Below are positions 35,367 through 47,771 of a stretch of 64,000 bases of DNA, one piece after another; the first letter of the stretch is position 1; every line of letters begins with the position of its first letter. Both the position numbers and the translations under genes were made by a program. The stretch comes from JAJPKK01 sp963800215 (GTDB lineage: Bacteria > Pseudomonadota > Alphaproteobacteria > Rhizobiales > Xanthobacteraceae), in NCBI GenBank assembly GCA_963800215.1, contig CAWCZY010000002.1, forward strand, positions 165,096 to 229,095, read 5' to 3'. Below the pieces are notes generated by a model. That model did no database searches. It had not been told where the DNA came from and was given only the letters and a program-made list of their open reading frames with translations.

Positions 35367-36290
35367 TTAGCCCTTCGGCGGCACGATGCCGGTCTGGGTG
35401 GCGATCAGGCCGTAGTGCTCGATACGCCGGTGGCGGGCGAAATCGAACATGGTTTCCTTGGCGAACCGCGTCGCATCGAGGTCGCAATCATGCGCCAGGA
35501 GCTCGTCGTCCTCCGTCGACGTTTCCGCGACGATCTCGCCGTCGGGATTGACGATCACGGTGCCGGCCATGCAGTGATGGCCGTCCTCGACGCCGCACTT
35601 GGCGACCGCCACCACCCAGGTCGAGTTCTGATAGGCGCCGGCCTGAAGCGAAAGCTTGTGGTGGAACATGCGCTTTGCGAGGCCTTCGTCGCGGTTTTGC
35701 ACATTGGCCGAGGGCGTATTGAAGCCGAGCACCACCATCTCGACGCCCTGCAGGCCGAGCACGCGAAACGTCTCCGGCCAGCGCCGGTCGTTGCAGATGC
35801 ACATGCCGAACACGCCGCCCAGCATGCGCCACGCCGGAAAGCCGAGGTCGCCGGGCTCGAAATAGCGCTTTTCGAGATGCTGGTGGCTGCGCTTCGGATC
35901 GAACTCGTCGTGGCCGGGCAGATGGACCTTGCGGTACTTGCCGACGACGGCGCCTGCCTTGTCGACCAGGATCGACGTGTTGAAATGATGCCCGTCCGGC
36001 GTAAGCTCCGCATAGCCGAAGCTCATCGCCATCGCGGCGGCCTTCGCCTGCTCGAACAGCGGCCGGGTGGCGGCGCTCGGCATCTCGGGCTCGAACCAGA
36101 TGTCGGCGTCGCCGCGGTCTTGGTAGTGCCAGCGCGGGAAGAACGTGGTCAGCGCGAGCTCCGGGTAAACGATGAGATCGCAGCCCTCGGCCTGTCGCAT
36201 GAGATCGAGCATGCGCGCGACCACGGCCTGGCGGGTGTCGGCCTTCTGGATCGGGCCGAGCTGGGCGGCGGCGACCTTGATGTTGCGCAT
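35367..36290 (-). CDS. N-carbamoyl-D-amino-acid hydrolase (nitrilase superfamily)
   Basis: The 307-aa enzyme hydrolyses N-carbamoyl amino acids to amino acid, CO2 and ammonia, the last step of hydantoin use. The catalytic triad of the nitrilase superfamily is seen: Glu in LIVYPELALTTFFPRW, Lys in VGKYRKVHLPGHDEFD and Cys in GVFGMCICNDRRWPETFR. These match D-carbamoylase closely in context and length. The start at 36290 (MRNIKVAAAQLG) is preferred to one 39 bases upstream. A hydantoinase and a hydantoin-racemase-like gene lie 17 kb away at 52-54.5 kb. Confidence 0.88.
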   Translation of the reverse strand: MRNIKVAAAQLGPIQKADTRQAVVARMLDLMRQAEGCDLIVYPELALTTFFPRWHYQDRGDADIWFEPEMPSAATRPLFEQAKAAAMAMSFGYAELTPDGHHFNTSILVDKAGAVVGKYRKVHLPGHDEFDPKRSHQHLEKRYFEPGDLGFPAWRMLGGVFGMCICNDRRWPETFRVLGLQGVEMVVLGFNTPSANVQNRDEGLAKRMFHHKLSLQAGAYQNSTWVVAVAKCGVEDGHHCMAGTVIVNPDGEIVAETSTEDDELLAHDCDLDATRFAKETMFDFARHRRIEHYGLIATQTGIVPPKG

Positions 36291-36448
36291 GCGCGGTTCC
36301 TCGTGTGCGTTCACGCCCGGAGTAGGCACGGCGCTACGCGCCTCTGCCTATCCTACACATCGGGCCGCCGGTTCGTTAGGCAGTCGTTGCGCATCAAACA
36401 CTGCTGGAACGGCCAGCCGGGCGGGGTAAAATCGCGCGGGAGAAGCAG

Positions 36449-37993
36449 ATGACTGCCGCGATCACGCTGACGCCGGGACGTGCGACGCTCGCCGACTGGC
36501 GCGCCGTGGCAGGTGGGGCGGCCGTCCGGCTCGATCCCGCCGCGATGCCGGCGGTCGAGGCGGGCGCGCGGGCGGTCAAAGCCATCGTCGCCAGGGGCGA
36601 GCCCGTTTACGGGATCAACACCGGCTTCGGGAAGCTTGCCAGCGTGCGCATCGCCTCCGAAGACCTCGCCACGCTCCAACGCAACATCGTGCTGTCCCAC
36701 GCGGCCGGTGTCGGCGAGCCGATGCGGCCGGCGACCGTACGGCTGATGATGGCGCTGAAGTTGGTGTGCCTTGCCCGCGGCGCCTCCGGAGTTCGGTCAC
36801 AGACCGTTGAAATGCTGGAAGCCATGTTGGCGTGCGACGTGATCCCGGTGATCCCGTGCCAGGGCTCGGTAGGGGCGTCCGGCGATCTCGCCCCGCTCGC
36901 GCACATGACGGCGGCGATGCTGGGCGTCGGCGAAGTGCAGCTTGCCGGCGAGCGCATGCCGGCGGATGCGGCCCTCGCGCGCGCCGGGCTCGCGCCGGTC
37001 GTGCTCGGCGCCAAAGAGGGGCTCGCGCTGCTCAACGGCACCCAGTTCTCGACCGCGGAGGCGTTGGCAGGCCTATTTGCGATCGAACGCGTGTTCCAGG
37101 CCGCGTTGGTCACCGGCGCGCTGTCGACCGACGCAGCCAAGGGCTCCGACACGCCGTTCGATGCGCGCATCCACGCGCTGCGCGGTCACCGCGGGCAGAT
37201 CGAGGTCGCCGCCGCGTTGCGCGGGCTGATGGCGGGCAGCTCGATCCGCGCGTCTCACCTCATCAACGATGATCGCGTTCAAGACCCTTATTGCCTGCGC
37301 TGCCAGCCGCAGGTGATGGGCGCCGTGCTGGATTTGCTGCGGCAAACGGCCGCGACCCTGGCGACGGAAGCGAACGGCGTCACCGATAATCCGCTGATCT
37401 TCGCGGACAGCGGCGAGGCGCTGTCGGGCGGCAACTTCCATGCCGAGCCGGTGGCGTTTGCCGCCGACATTCTGGCGATCGCCGTGTGCGAGATCGGCTC
37501 GCTCGCCGAACGCCGTATTGCCATGTTGATCGATCCCGCTCTGTCCGGGCTGCCGGCCTTCCTGACCCCGCAGCCGGGACTCAATTCTGGGTTCATGGTG
37601 GCGCAGGTGACGGCGGCCGCGCTGGTCGCCGAGAACAAGCAGCGTGCCTATCCGGCAAGCGTCGACTCGATCCCGACCTGCGCCAACCAGGAGGACCACG
37701 TATCGATGGCCGCGCACGGCGCGCGCCGGCTCACGGCAATGGCGGAGAACGCCGTGAACATCGTCGCGATCGAGCTTGTCGCGGCGGCGCAAGGCTGCGA
37801 CTTCCTCGCTCCGATGACGACCAGCGCGCCGCTGGAGCGCGTGCGCGCGCGCCTGCGCGAACGCGTGCCGTGGCTCGCGCGCGACCGCTATCTCGCGCCG
37901 GACATCGCCGCAGCCGCCGATCTGGTGCGGTCGGGCGCGCTCCTCGCGGTTACCGGAGCCGAGCTGCCGGACATCGACCCAACCCGCACCTGA
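36449..37993 (+). CDS. hutH: Histidine ammonia-lyase
   Basis: HutH deaminates L-histidine to urocanate. The 514-aa protein has YGINTGFGKLASVRI and the Ala143-Ser-Gly triplet in GSVGASGDLAPLAH, which cyclises to the MIO electrophile. NEVTDNP-like NGVTDNPLIFADSGEALSGG and QEDHVSMAAHGARRL complete the active site. A ribosome site GGGAGAAG precedes the ATG. hutU follows 11 bases after the stop, which supports histidine rather than another aromatic amino acid as substrate. Confidence 0.95.
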   Translation: MTAAITLTPGRATLADWRAVAGGAAVRLDPAAMPAVEAGARAVKAIVARGEPVYGINTGFGKLASVRIASEDLATLQRNIVLSHAAGVGEPMRPATVRLMMALKLVCLARGASGVRSQTVEMLEAMLACDVIPVIPCQGSVGASGDLAPLAHMTAAMLGVGEVQLAGERMPADAALARAGLAPVVLGAKEGLALLNGTQFSTAEALAGLFAIERVFQAALVTGALSTDAAKGSDTPFDARIHALRGHRGQIEVAAALRGLMAGSSIRASHLINDDRVQDPYCLRCQPQVMGAVLDLLRQTAATLATEANGVTDNPLIFADSGEALSGGNFHAEPVAFAADILAIAVCEIGSLAERRIAMLIDPALSGLPAFLTPQPGLNSGFMVAQVTAAALVAENKQRAYPASVDSIPTCANQEDHVSMAAHGARRLTAMAENAVNIVAIELVAAAQGCDFLAPMTTSAPLERVRARLRERVPWLARDRYLAPDIAAAADLVRSGALLAVTGAELPDIDPTRT

Positions 37994-38004
37994 AGAGGAA
38001 TTCG

Positions 38005-39672
<1,668 letters not shown>

Positions 39673-39730
39673 ACGCCGGCCGGATTTCGCGGCTGATTGC
39701 CACGCCGAACATTACTTGGTCGGTGCAGCG

Positions 39731-40918
39731 TCAGGACCTTGCCAGGACTTCGGCCATACGCTCGACCGCCACGTCCACGTCCTCCAATGTGGTCGCGACA
39801 CCGAAGCCGAAGCGCATCCGGTCGCCGCGATGGTCGGCGTGAACGTCGGCGGCGGCGAGGGCTGCTTCGATGGCCCCGGCGTGCGGCGTGCGGAAGCTGA
39901 GAAAGTTGCCGTGGGCGGCACCATTGCCGAACGGCGTGACGAGGCCGGCGCGCGTCAGGTCCTTGAAGCTCAGGCGATCGAGGCGCATCAGGAAATGCGC
40001 CATCAGCGCCCTCGCATGTGCGTGCACGTCCTCGATTCCGAGACGTTTCGCGGCCATCCACGAGAACACCGCGCACAGCCGGTAGATACCGACGGGATCG
40101 AACGTCGCCCCGAGGAAGCGCGATCCGCTCGTAGGATAGCCGACGGTCTTGCCCGGTGCGGCCGCAAGCGCGCCGAATTCGGCGAACCAGCCGGTGTCGC
40201 GCGGGCGTGGGCCGTAGCCCGGCGGGCAATGCAGGAAGCAGACGCCCTCTCCCGCCATGGCGTACTTGTATCCGCCGGCCATGTAGAAGACCCGCGCCGC
40301 GACCTTGGACAGGTCGGTCGGGCGCGCCATGAAGCCGTGATAACCGTCGATGACCACGAAGGTCTCGCTGTCCGGCACGGCGGCGGCGAGGTCCTCGACC
40401 GGTCCGCTGGTCGCGCTGCTCGTAAAGAAGACCTGGGACACGAAGACGAGGTCGTATCCGCCCTTGGCCGCAGCTTCTTGAAAGCGCGCCGAGAAGGTCG
40501 CGGCTGGTTCGGCCGCCACGTAAGTGCACGTCGCCATGCCGTCCTCCTCGAGGCGGGCCACCTGTCGCCGGAAGGTATGAAACTCGGCGTCGGTCGACAG
40601 GATGCGAACCGTGCGGCTCGCTGGAAAACACGACAGGATACGACGCAGGAATTCGTGGGTGTTGGTCGCGATCGCAATTGTTGAGGGATCAGGGAGATTG
40701 AGGATTGCTGCGATTCCCCGCTGCAGGGAAGGCATCAATTCGCCGAGCACGAACCCCCACTTGTCGCCGGCGAGCCGCGCGGCGTCCTCCCAACAGCGCA
40801 TCTGGGCCTCGAAGGTGACGTCCGGCCAATCGTGGTGACTGTGCGCGGCAAGGTTGATGCGCCTCGGATTCGCGGCACGGAAGCGGGAGAAGTCGGTGCG
40901 AAGGTCGAGGACAGGCAT
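39731..40918 (-). CDS. kynU: Kynureninase-like class V aminotransferase-fold enzyme
   Basis: The 395-aa PLP enzyme probably cleaves kynurenine to anthranilate and alanine. The PLP Lys is in FYMAGGYKYAMAGEGVCFLH, the Asp contacting the pyridine is in FVVIDGYHGFMARP, and FFTSSATSGPVEDLA is the phosphate-side loop. Sequence is more divergent from well-studied KynU than its neighbours are from theirs, so the specific reaction rests largely on its position 55 bases after kynA in the same operon. The start MPVLDLRTDFSRF at 40918 is chosen over a longer frame with atypical sequence. Confidence 0.7.
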   Translation of the reverse strand: MPVLDLRTDFSRFRAANPRRINLAAHSHHDWPDVTFEAQMRCWEDAARLAGDKWGFVLGELMPSLQRGIAAILNLPDPSTIAIATNTHEFLRRILSCFPASRTVRILSTDAEFHTFRRQVARLEEDGMATCTYVAAEPAATFSARFQEAAAKGGYDLVFVSQVFFTSSATSGPVEDLAAAVPDSETFVVIDGYHGFMARPTDLSKVAARVFYMAGGYKYAMAGEGVCFLHCPPGYGPRPRDTGWFAEFGALAAAPGKTVGYPTSGSRFLGATFDPVGIYRLCAVFSWMAAKRLGIEDVHAHARALMAHFLMRLDRLSFKDLTRAGLVTPFGNGAAHGNFLSFRTPHAGAIEAALAAADVHADHRGDRMRFGFGVATTLEDVDVAVERMAEVLARS

Positions 40919-40973
40919 GGATCGCAAAGCCTTTCTCCTCCGCTCCCAGCCCGGATCGGCACCGTACCGATTT

Positions 40974-42047
40974 TCATTTGCTCGCGTAAACAAATCCAAG
41001 GCGCCGTTTGACGTCAGCGGGCAGTTCCGGCAGCGAGGAACGCGGGATGAGGAAAGTCGAAAGCTGGAACAGGTCACCGAAAATGCGATGGCGTTCGGCT
41101 GTGCTCCTGAGATAGGCGTGCCCCGACGAGCCGCCGGTACCGATCTTGCGCCCGATCATCCGCTCCACCATCAACGCATGACGGTAGCGCCAGAACGTCA
41201 GGGTCTGGTCTATGTCCATGAGCAGCGAGAGCAGGCGGAAGGGCTGCTGCACGGCGGGCATTTCGCGGTAGACCGTGATGAAGAGAGCCGCCTGCACGGC
41301 CTTGGGCGAGAGGCGCCAGGCGTTCGGGCTGGCGTCCGGTTCGAAGATGGCGGCGAATGCCTCGATGGCCTTGCCCAGTCCGCTCGTCTCCAGTTCCCGG
41401 CGTTGCGCCGGAATGACCGCGTCGGCCTTGACGGTTTCGACATCCGCGGAGAGATGCCTGACCACGGCCTCACGATAGGCCACGCGGAAGGACTCCCCGC
41501 CCCAATCGAGGAAAGGCGTGCGCGCCAGCCACGCGTCGAGCAGTGCGTGGATCGTCGGACACAGCCGCGCCGCCGCCAGCTTGGCCCGGTCGGCGACCGA
41601 AAGGCGCGTCTCGACCGCCTCGCCGTCGAACTGGACGCGCGTGCCTTCGGGCAAACCGAGCCGCGTCTCAATCAAACGGAATTGGAGCGATTGAAAGCCG
41701 GAAGCCGGGAAAAGGTAGTCGCGAAAATCGAGAAAATCTGCCGGCGTCATGGTCTCCAGCACATCGAGCTGCGCGACCAGGAGCTTGAGGATCTCGTGGA
41801 TGCGCGCGAGCGAATGCACGATGCGGGCCATGGCCTCGTCGTCCACCGGATTGGTCGAAAAGTCCCGCTCGATGCGGTCGAACTCGTGCAGCACCTGCTT
41901 GAACCAGAGCTCGTAGGCCTGGTGGACGATGATGAACAGCATCTCGTCGTGCACCGGCGGCCCGTGCTTTGCGCTCTCGGGAACCTGCAAGGACAGCAGC
42001 CGGTCGACCTGCAGATAGTCCCCGTAATAGAGCGGCGGGCGGGTCAT
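40974..42047 (-). CDS. kynA: Tryptophan 2,3-dioxygenase
   Basis: KynA is the heme dioxygenase that opens the indole ring of tryptophan to give N-formylkynurenine. The 357-aa protein has YGDYLQVDRLLSLQ, the region HDEMLFIIVHQAYELWFKQV with the distal His and substrate contacts, and RMIGRKIGTGGSSGHAYL with the flexible GTGGSSG loop over the active site. It is longer than many bacterial TDOs (about 280-300 aa) owing to inserts in the middle. It is divergent from the anthraniloyl-CoA operon and co-oriented with the kynureninase-like gene. Confidence 0.93.
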   Translation of the reverse strand: MTRPPLYYGDYLQVDRLLSLQVPESAKHGPPVHDEMLFIIVHQAYELWFKQVLHEFDRIERDFSTNPVDDEAMARIVHSLARIHEILKLLVAQLDVLETMTPADFLDFRDYLFPASGFQSLQFRLIETRLGLPEGTRVQFDGEAVETRLSVADRAKLAAARLCPTIHALLDAWLARTPFLDWGGESFRVAYREAVVRHLSADVETVKADAVIPAQRRELETSGLGKAIEAFAAIFEPDASPNAWRLSPKAVQAALFITVYREMPAVQQPFRLLSLLMDIDQTLTFWRYRHALMVERMIGRKIGTGGSSGHAYLRSTAERHRIFGDLFQLSTFLIPRSSLPELPADVKRRLGFVYASK

Positions 42048-42211
42048 GGGAGGAACATCGCTGCGGTCGATCCCGGATGGTCCGGCAACGTGGCATCGTT
42101 TGCCCGAAACCGAGTTTCGCCGAAATGATGGCCGGATGTCGAGTCGAGGCCCCCGCAGACCGTACCCGCCGGGTTCCGCCTCGCGCCATGAAGAAGCTTT
42201 AATCTTAAACC

Positions 42212-42223
42212 TTCAAGCTTGAA
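42212..42223. promoter_or_regulatory. Candidate MarR operator palindrome
   Basis: TTCAAGCTTGAA is a perfect 12-base palindrome inside an AT-rich patch (CTTAAACC before it, ATATCAT after it) in the divergent region between kynA and the anthraniloyl-CoA monooxygenase gene, 58 bases before the ATG at 42281. Its size and composition suit a MarR-family dimer, and a MarR gene is the third gene of the operon. Binding is inference. Confidence 0.5.
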
Positions 42224-42280
42224 ATATCATCGCCGAAGCTGCCATTATCCGGCTGTTTCGAGCAGGAAGGACGGCACCGC

Positions 42281-44572
<2,292 letters not shown>

Positions 44573-44578
44573 GCCGCG

Positions 44579-45344
44579 ATGGACACGCTCGCCGGCAGAC
44601 ATGCGTTGGTAACCGGGGGCGGGACCGGAATCGGCGCCGCCATCGCGATGGCGCTCGCACAGTGCGGGCGCGACGGTTACGATTTCCGGCCGGCGGCTGC
44701 AACCTTTGCAATCCGTCGCAGCGGGCAACGCAAACATCCGCGCGGCGATCGCCGATGTCACAGACGAGGAGTCCTTGGCCAAGCTCTATGAGCAGGCGGA
44801 AACGGCCGGCACGCCCTTTGATATCGTCGTTGCAAACGCCGGGATGGCCGAGAGCGCACCCGCCCACAAGACCTCGCTCGATCTCTGGAACAGGACGCTC
44901 GGTGTGAACCTGACCGGCGCCTTCCTGACGGTCAAGCCCGCTCTCGGCGCCATGCGCGGGCGCGGCTGGGGACGCATCGTCTTCATCGCCTCGACGGCGG
45001 GGCTGAAGGGATATGCCTATGTGGCGCCCTATGTGGCCGCCAAGCACGGCGTGGTCGGGCTGACGCGCGCCTTGGCGCTGGAGACCGCGGCCATGGGCAT
45101 CACCGTAAATGCGATCTGCCCGGGCTTCACCGAAACGGCGATGCTGTCGGATTCGGTCGACCGCATCGCCGAGGCGACCAAACGCCGCGAGGAGGATGTG
45201 CGCACCACCCTCGCCGCGGGCAATCCGCAGGGACGTTTCATCCGGCCGCAAGAGGTCGCCGACGCCGTGCTCTGGCTGTGCGGCACCGCGAGCGCGGCCA
45301 TCACCGGCCAGGCGATTTCGGTATCGGGGGGCGAGACATGGTGA
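44579..45344 (+). pseudogene. Short-chain dehydrogenase/reductase, frameshifted near N-terminus
   Basis: The start MDTLAGRHALVTGGGTGIGA has the TGxxxGIG nucleotide motif. A one-base error near 44668-44672 (GGGCGCG) shifts the frame; correcting it gives ATVTISGRRLQPLQSV and then a complete SDR: NAG in VVANAGMAESAP, Ser in IVFIASTAGLKGYAYV and the YxxxK in APYVAAKHGVVG. The total is about 255 aa. In this operon it probably oxidises a hydroxyacyl-CoA after the hydratase step. Its end overlaps the marR start by 7 bases. Confidence 0.85.
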
Positions 45345-45814
45345 GTGCGCCGCTTCCCTCGGCTCGCCGCGACACCGACAGCAAGGCGCGGCTGCGGCTG
45401 TGGATCAGGCTGTTGCGCGCGACACGGCTGGTCGAGGGAGAGACGCGGGAACGGTTCAAGACCGAGTTCAACGTCACCTTGCCGCGCTTCGACGTGATGG
45501 CCGCGCTCTACCGCAAGCCCGACGGCATGCTGATGAGCGAGATTTCCCGCTTTCTCCTGGTCTCCAACGGCAACGTCACCGGGATCGTCGACCGTCTCGC
45601 GTCGGACGGTTTCGTGGCGCGTTCCCAGCGCGATGGCGACCGCCGCACCTCGTTCGTGCGCCTGACCGCCAAAGGCCGCGCGACGTTCGCGGACATGTCG
45701 GCGGCACACGAAGGTTGGATCGACAAGCTGCTCGGCGGCGTCACGGCGCGCGAGGCCGAACAATTGTCGGCGAAACTGAGGTCGTTTCGGAGCGACTGGG
45801 AGGGCGAAACATGA
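45338..45814 (+). CDS. MarR-family transcriptional regulator
   Basis: The 158-aa winged-helix protein starts MVSAPLPSARRDTDSKARLR. The recognition region is seen in MLMSEISRFLLVSNGNVTGI and the wing in VARSQRDGDRRTSFVRLTAKG. It is embedded in the operon, overlapping the SDR gene at its start and the enoyl-CoA hydratase gene at its end (ATGA). MarR repressors of aromatic pathways often respond to a CoA-thioester intermediate, so anthraniloyl-CoA is a plausible ligand. The palindrome at 42212-42223 is a candidate binding site. Confidence 0.92.
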   Translation: MVSAPLPSARRDTDSKARLRLWIRLLRATRLVEGETRERFKTEFNVTLPRFDVMAALYRKPDGMLMSEISRFLLVSNGNVTGIVDRLASDGFVARSQRDGDRRTSFVRLTAKGRATFADMSAAHEGWIDKLLGGVTAREAEQLSAKLRSFRSDWEGET

Positions 45815-46623
45815 AGCCGATGGCCACGCTCAAGCCCGCGCATTTCCTGTGGCGGATGGAAGGCGACGTCGCCGTCATCCAGTTGAGCCGGCCGGAGCGG
45901 AAGAATCCGCTGACATTCGAGTCCTATAGCGAACTGCGCGACACCTTCCGCGACCTGCCCTATGCCGACGACGTGAATGCCGTGGTGTTGCTGCCCAACG
46001 GCGGGAACTTCTGCTCGGGCGGCGACGTTCACGACATCATCGGCCCACTCGTCGCCATGGACATGAAACGGTTGCTCGCATTCACCCGCATGACCGGCGA
46101 TCTCGTCAAGGCGATGCTCGGCTGCGGCAAGCCGATCATCGCCGCCGTGGATGGCGTCGCGGTCGGCGCGGGGGCGATCATCGCCATGGCGTCCGACCTT
46201 CGCCTCGCGACGCCGGAGGCGAAGACGGCGTTCCTGTTCACGCGCGTCGGTCTCGCCGGCTGCGACATGGGCGCCTGCGCGATCCTGCCGCGCCTCATCG
46301 GCCACGGGCGCGCCGCCGAGCTTCTCTACACCGGCCGGACCATGACGGCGCAGGAGGGCGAGCGCTGGGGCTTTTTCAACAAGCTGGTTGGCGCCGAAAC
46401 GCTTGCGCAAGAGGCGCTGATGCTCGCGCGCCAGCTCGCGGCGGGCCCGACCTTTGCGCACGGCATCACCAAAACGCAGCTCAATCAGGAGTGGTCCATG
46501 AGCCTCGAGCAAGCGATCGAATCCGAAGCGCAGGCGCAGGCGATGTGCATGCAAACCAGGGATTTCGAGCGCGCCTATCGGGCTTTCGTCGCCAAGGAGC
46601 GGCCGGTGTTCGAGGGCGACTGA
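45811..46623 (+). CDS. Enoyl-CoA hydratase/isomerase family protein
   Basis: The 270-aa crotonase-fold protein has the oxyanion-hole motifs NGGNFCSGGDVHDIIG and FLFTRVGLAGCDMGACAILP. IAAVDGVAVGAGAIIAMASD is the central helix region. It likely hydrates or opens a cyclic enoyl-CoA made from the reduced anthraniloyl-CoA ring. Start and stop overlap the neighbouring genes (ATGA at the start, TGATG at the end), so it is co-translated with them. Confidence 0.9.
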   Translation: MKPMATLKPAHFLWRMEGDVAVIQLSRPERKNPLTFESYSELRDTFRDLPYADDVNAVVLLPNGGNFCSGGDVHDIIGPLVAMDMKRLLAFTRMTGDLVKAMLGCGKPIIAAVDGVAVGAGAIIAMASDLRLATPEAKTAFLFTRVGLAGCDMGACAILPRLIGHGRAAELLYTGRTMTAQEGERWGFFNKLVGAETLAQEALMLARQLAAGPTFAHGITKTQLNQEWSMSLEQAIESEAQAQAMCMQTRDFERAYRAFVAKERPVFEGD

Positions 46624-47771
46624 TGCCGGACAAGAGCTTCCTCGCCTGGCCGTTTTTCGAGGACCGGCATCGCGTTCTCGCCGCCGCGATCGACGACTGG
46701 TGCCGGTCGCATCTTCCGGTCGACCACGGCGATGTCGATGCGGCCTGCCGCGAACTCGTGGTGATGCTCGGCCGCGACGGCTGGCTCATGCATTCCGCCG
46801 TCGACCCCGATGCGCCGGGTGCGCTCGACCTGCGTACGGTCTGCCTCATCCGCGAGACGCTCGCGCGCCATGACGGGCTTGCCGATTTCGCCTTCGCCAT
46901 GCAGGGGCTCGGTGCCGGCGCCATCGGCCTGTTCGGCACCGCGGCGCAGCGGCAATGGCTCGAGCGCACGCGGACGGGCGCTGCCATCGCGGCGTTCGCG
47001 TTGTCGGAGCCGAAGTCGGGATCGGATGTCGCCAACATCGACATGACGGCGACGCGAGACGGCGGCGACTATGTCCTCGACGGCGAAAAGACCTGGATTT
47101 CGAACGGCGGCATTGCCGATTTCTATGTGGTGTTCGCCCGCACCGGCGAGGGCCCGGGCGCCAAGGGGATTTCGGCTTTTATCGTGCCGGCTGACCTCCC
47201 CGGTTTCTCCATCGCAGAACGCATCGCGGTGATCGCGCCGCACCCGCTCGCACGCATAAGATTCGAACGGGCGCGTGTCCCGGCGACCGCCATGATCGGT
47301 GCGCCCGGCGAGGGTTTCAAGATCGCCATGGCGACGCTCGACGTGTTCCGTACGACGGTCGGAGCGGCGGCGCTCGGGTTCGCCCGCCGGGCGCTCGACG
47401 AGACGACCGCGCGTGCGCGCGAGCGTCGATTGTTCGGTGCGCCGCTGTCCGACCTGCAGATGGTGCAGGCGTATATTGCCGAGATGGCCCTCGACGTCGA
47501 TGCGGCAGCGCTCTTGGTCTACCGCGCCGCCTGGGCCAAGGACATGGGGGCCGTGCGCGTCACCCGCGAGGCCGCCATGGCCAAGCTGTTCGCCACCGAG
47601 CGCGCCCAAGACGTGATCGACAAGGCGGTGCAGATCCATGGCGGCGACGGCGTCCGCCACGGGCATATCGTGGAGAGCCTGTATCGTGAAATCCGCGCGC
47701 TCCGGATCTACGAAGGCGCATCGGAGGTCCAGAGGGTCGTCATCGCGCGACAGACACTTTCGGGAGGATGA
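46623..47771 (+). CDS. Acyl-CoA dehydrogenase
   Basis: The 382-aa flavoenzyme introduces a double bond into an acyl-CoA. Markers are FALSEPKSGSDVANIDM, the FAD/substrate segment KTWISNGGIADFYVVFART, RRLFGAPLSDLQMVQAYIAE and the C-terminal KAVQIHGGDGVRHGHIVESL and RIYEGASEVQ. It lies between the hydratase and the ligase, with one-base and 4-base overlaps. A role in beta-oxidation of the alicyclic CoA ester is inferred from context. Confidence 0.92.
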   Translation: MPDKSFLAWPFFEDRHRVLAAAIDDWCRSHLPVDHGDVDAACRELVVMLGRDGWLMHSAVDPDAPGALDLRTVCLIRETLARHDGLADFAFAMQGLGAGAIGLFGTAAQRQWLERTRTGAAIAAFALSEPKSGSDVANIDMTATRDGGDYVLDGEKTWISNGGIADFYVVFARTGEGPGAKGISAFIVPADLPGFSIAERIAVIAPHPLARIRFERARVPATAMIGAPGEGFKIAMATLDVFRTTVGAAALGFARRALDETTARARERRLFGAPLSDLQMVQAYIAEMALDVDAAALLVYRAAWAKDMGAVRVTREAAMAKLFATERAQDVIDKAVQIHGGDGVRHGHIVESLYREIRALRIYEGASEVQRVVIARQTLSGG

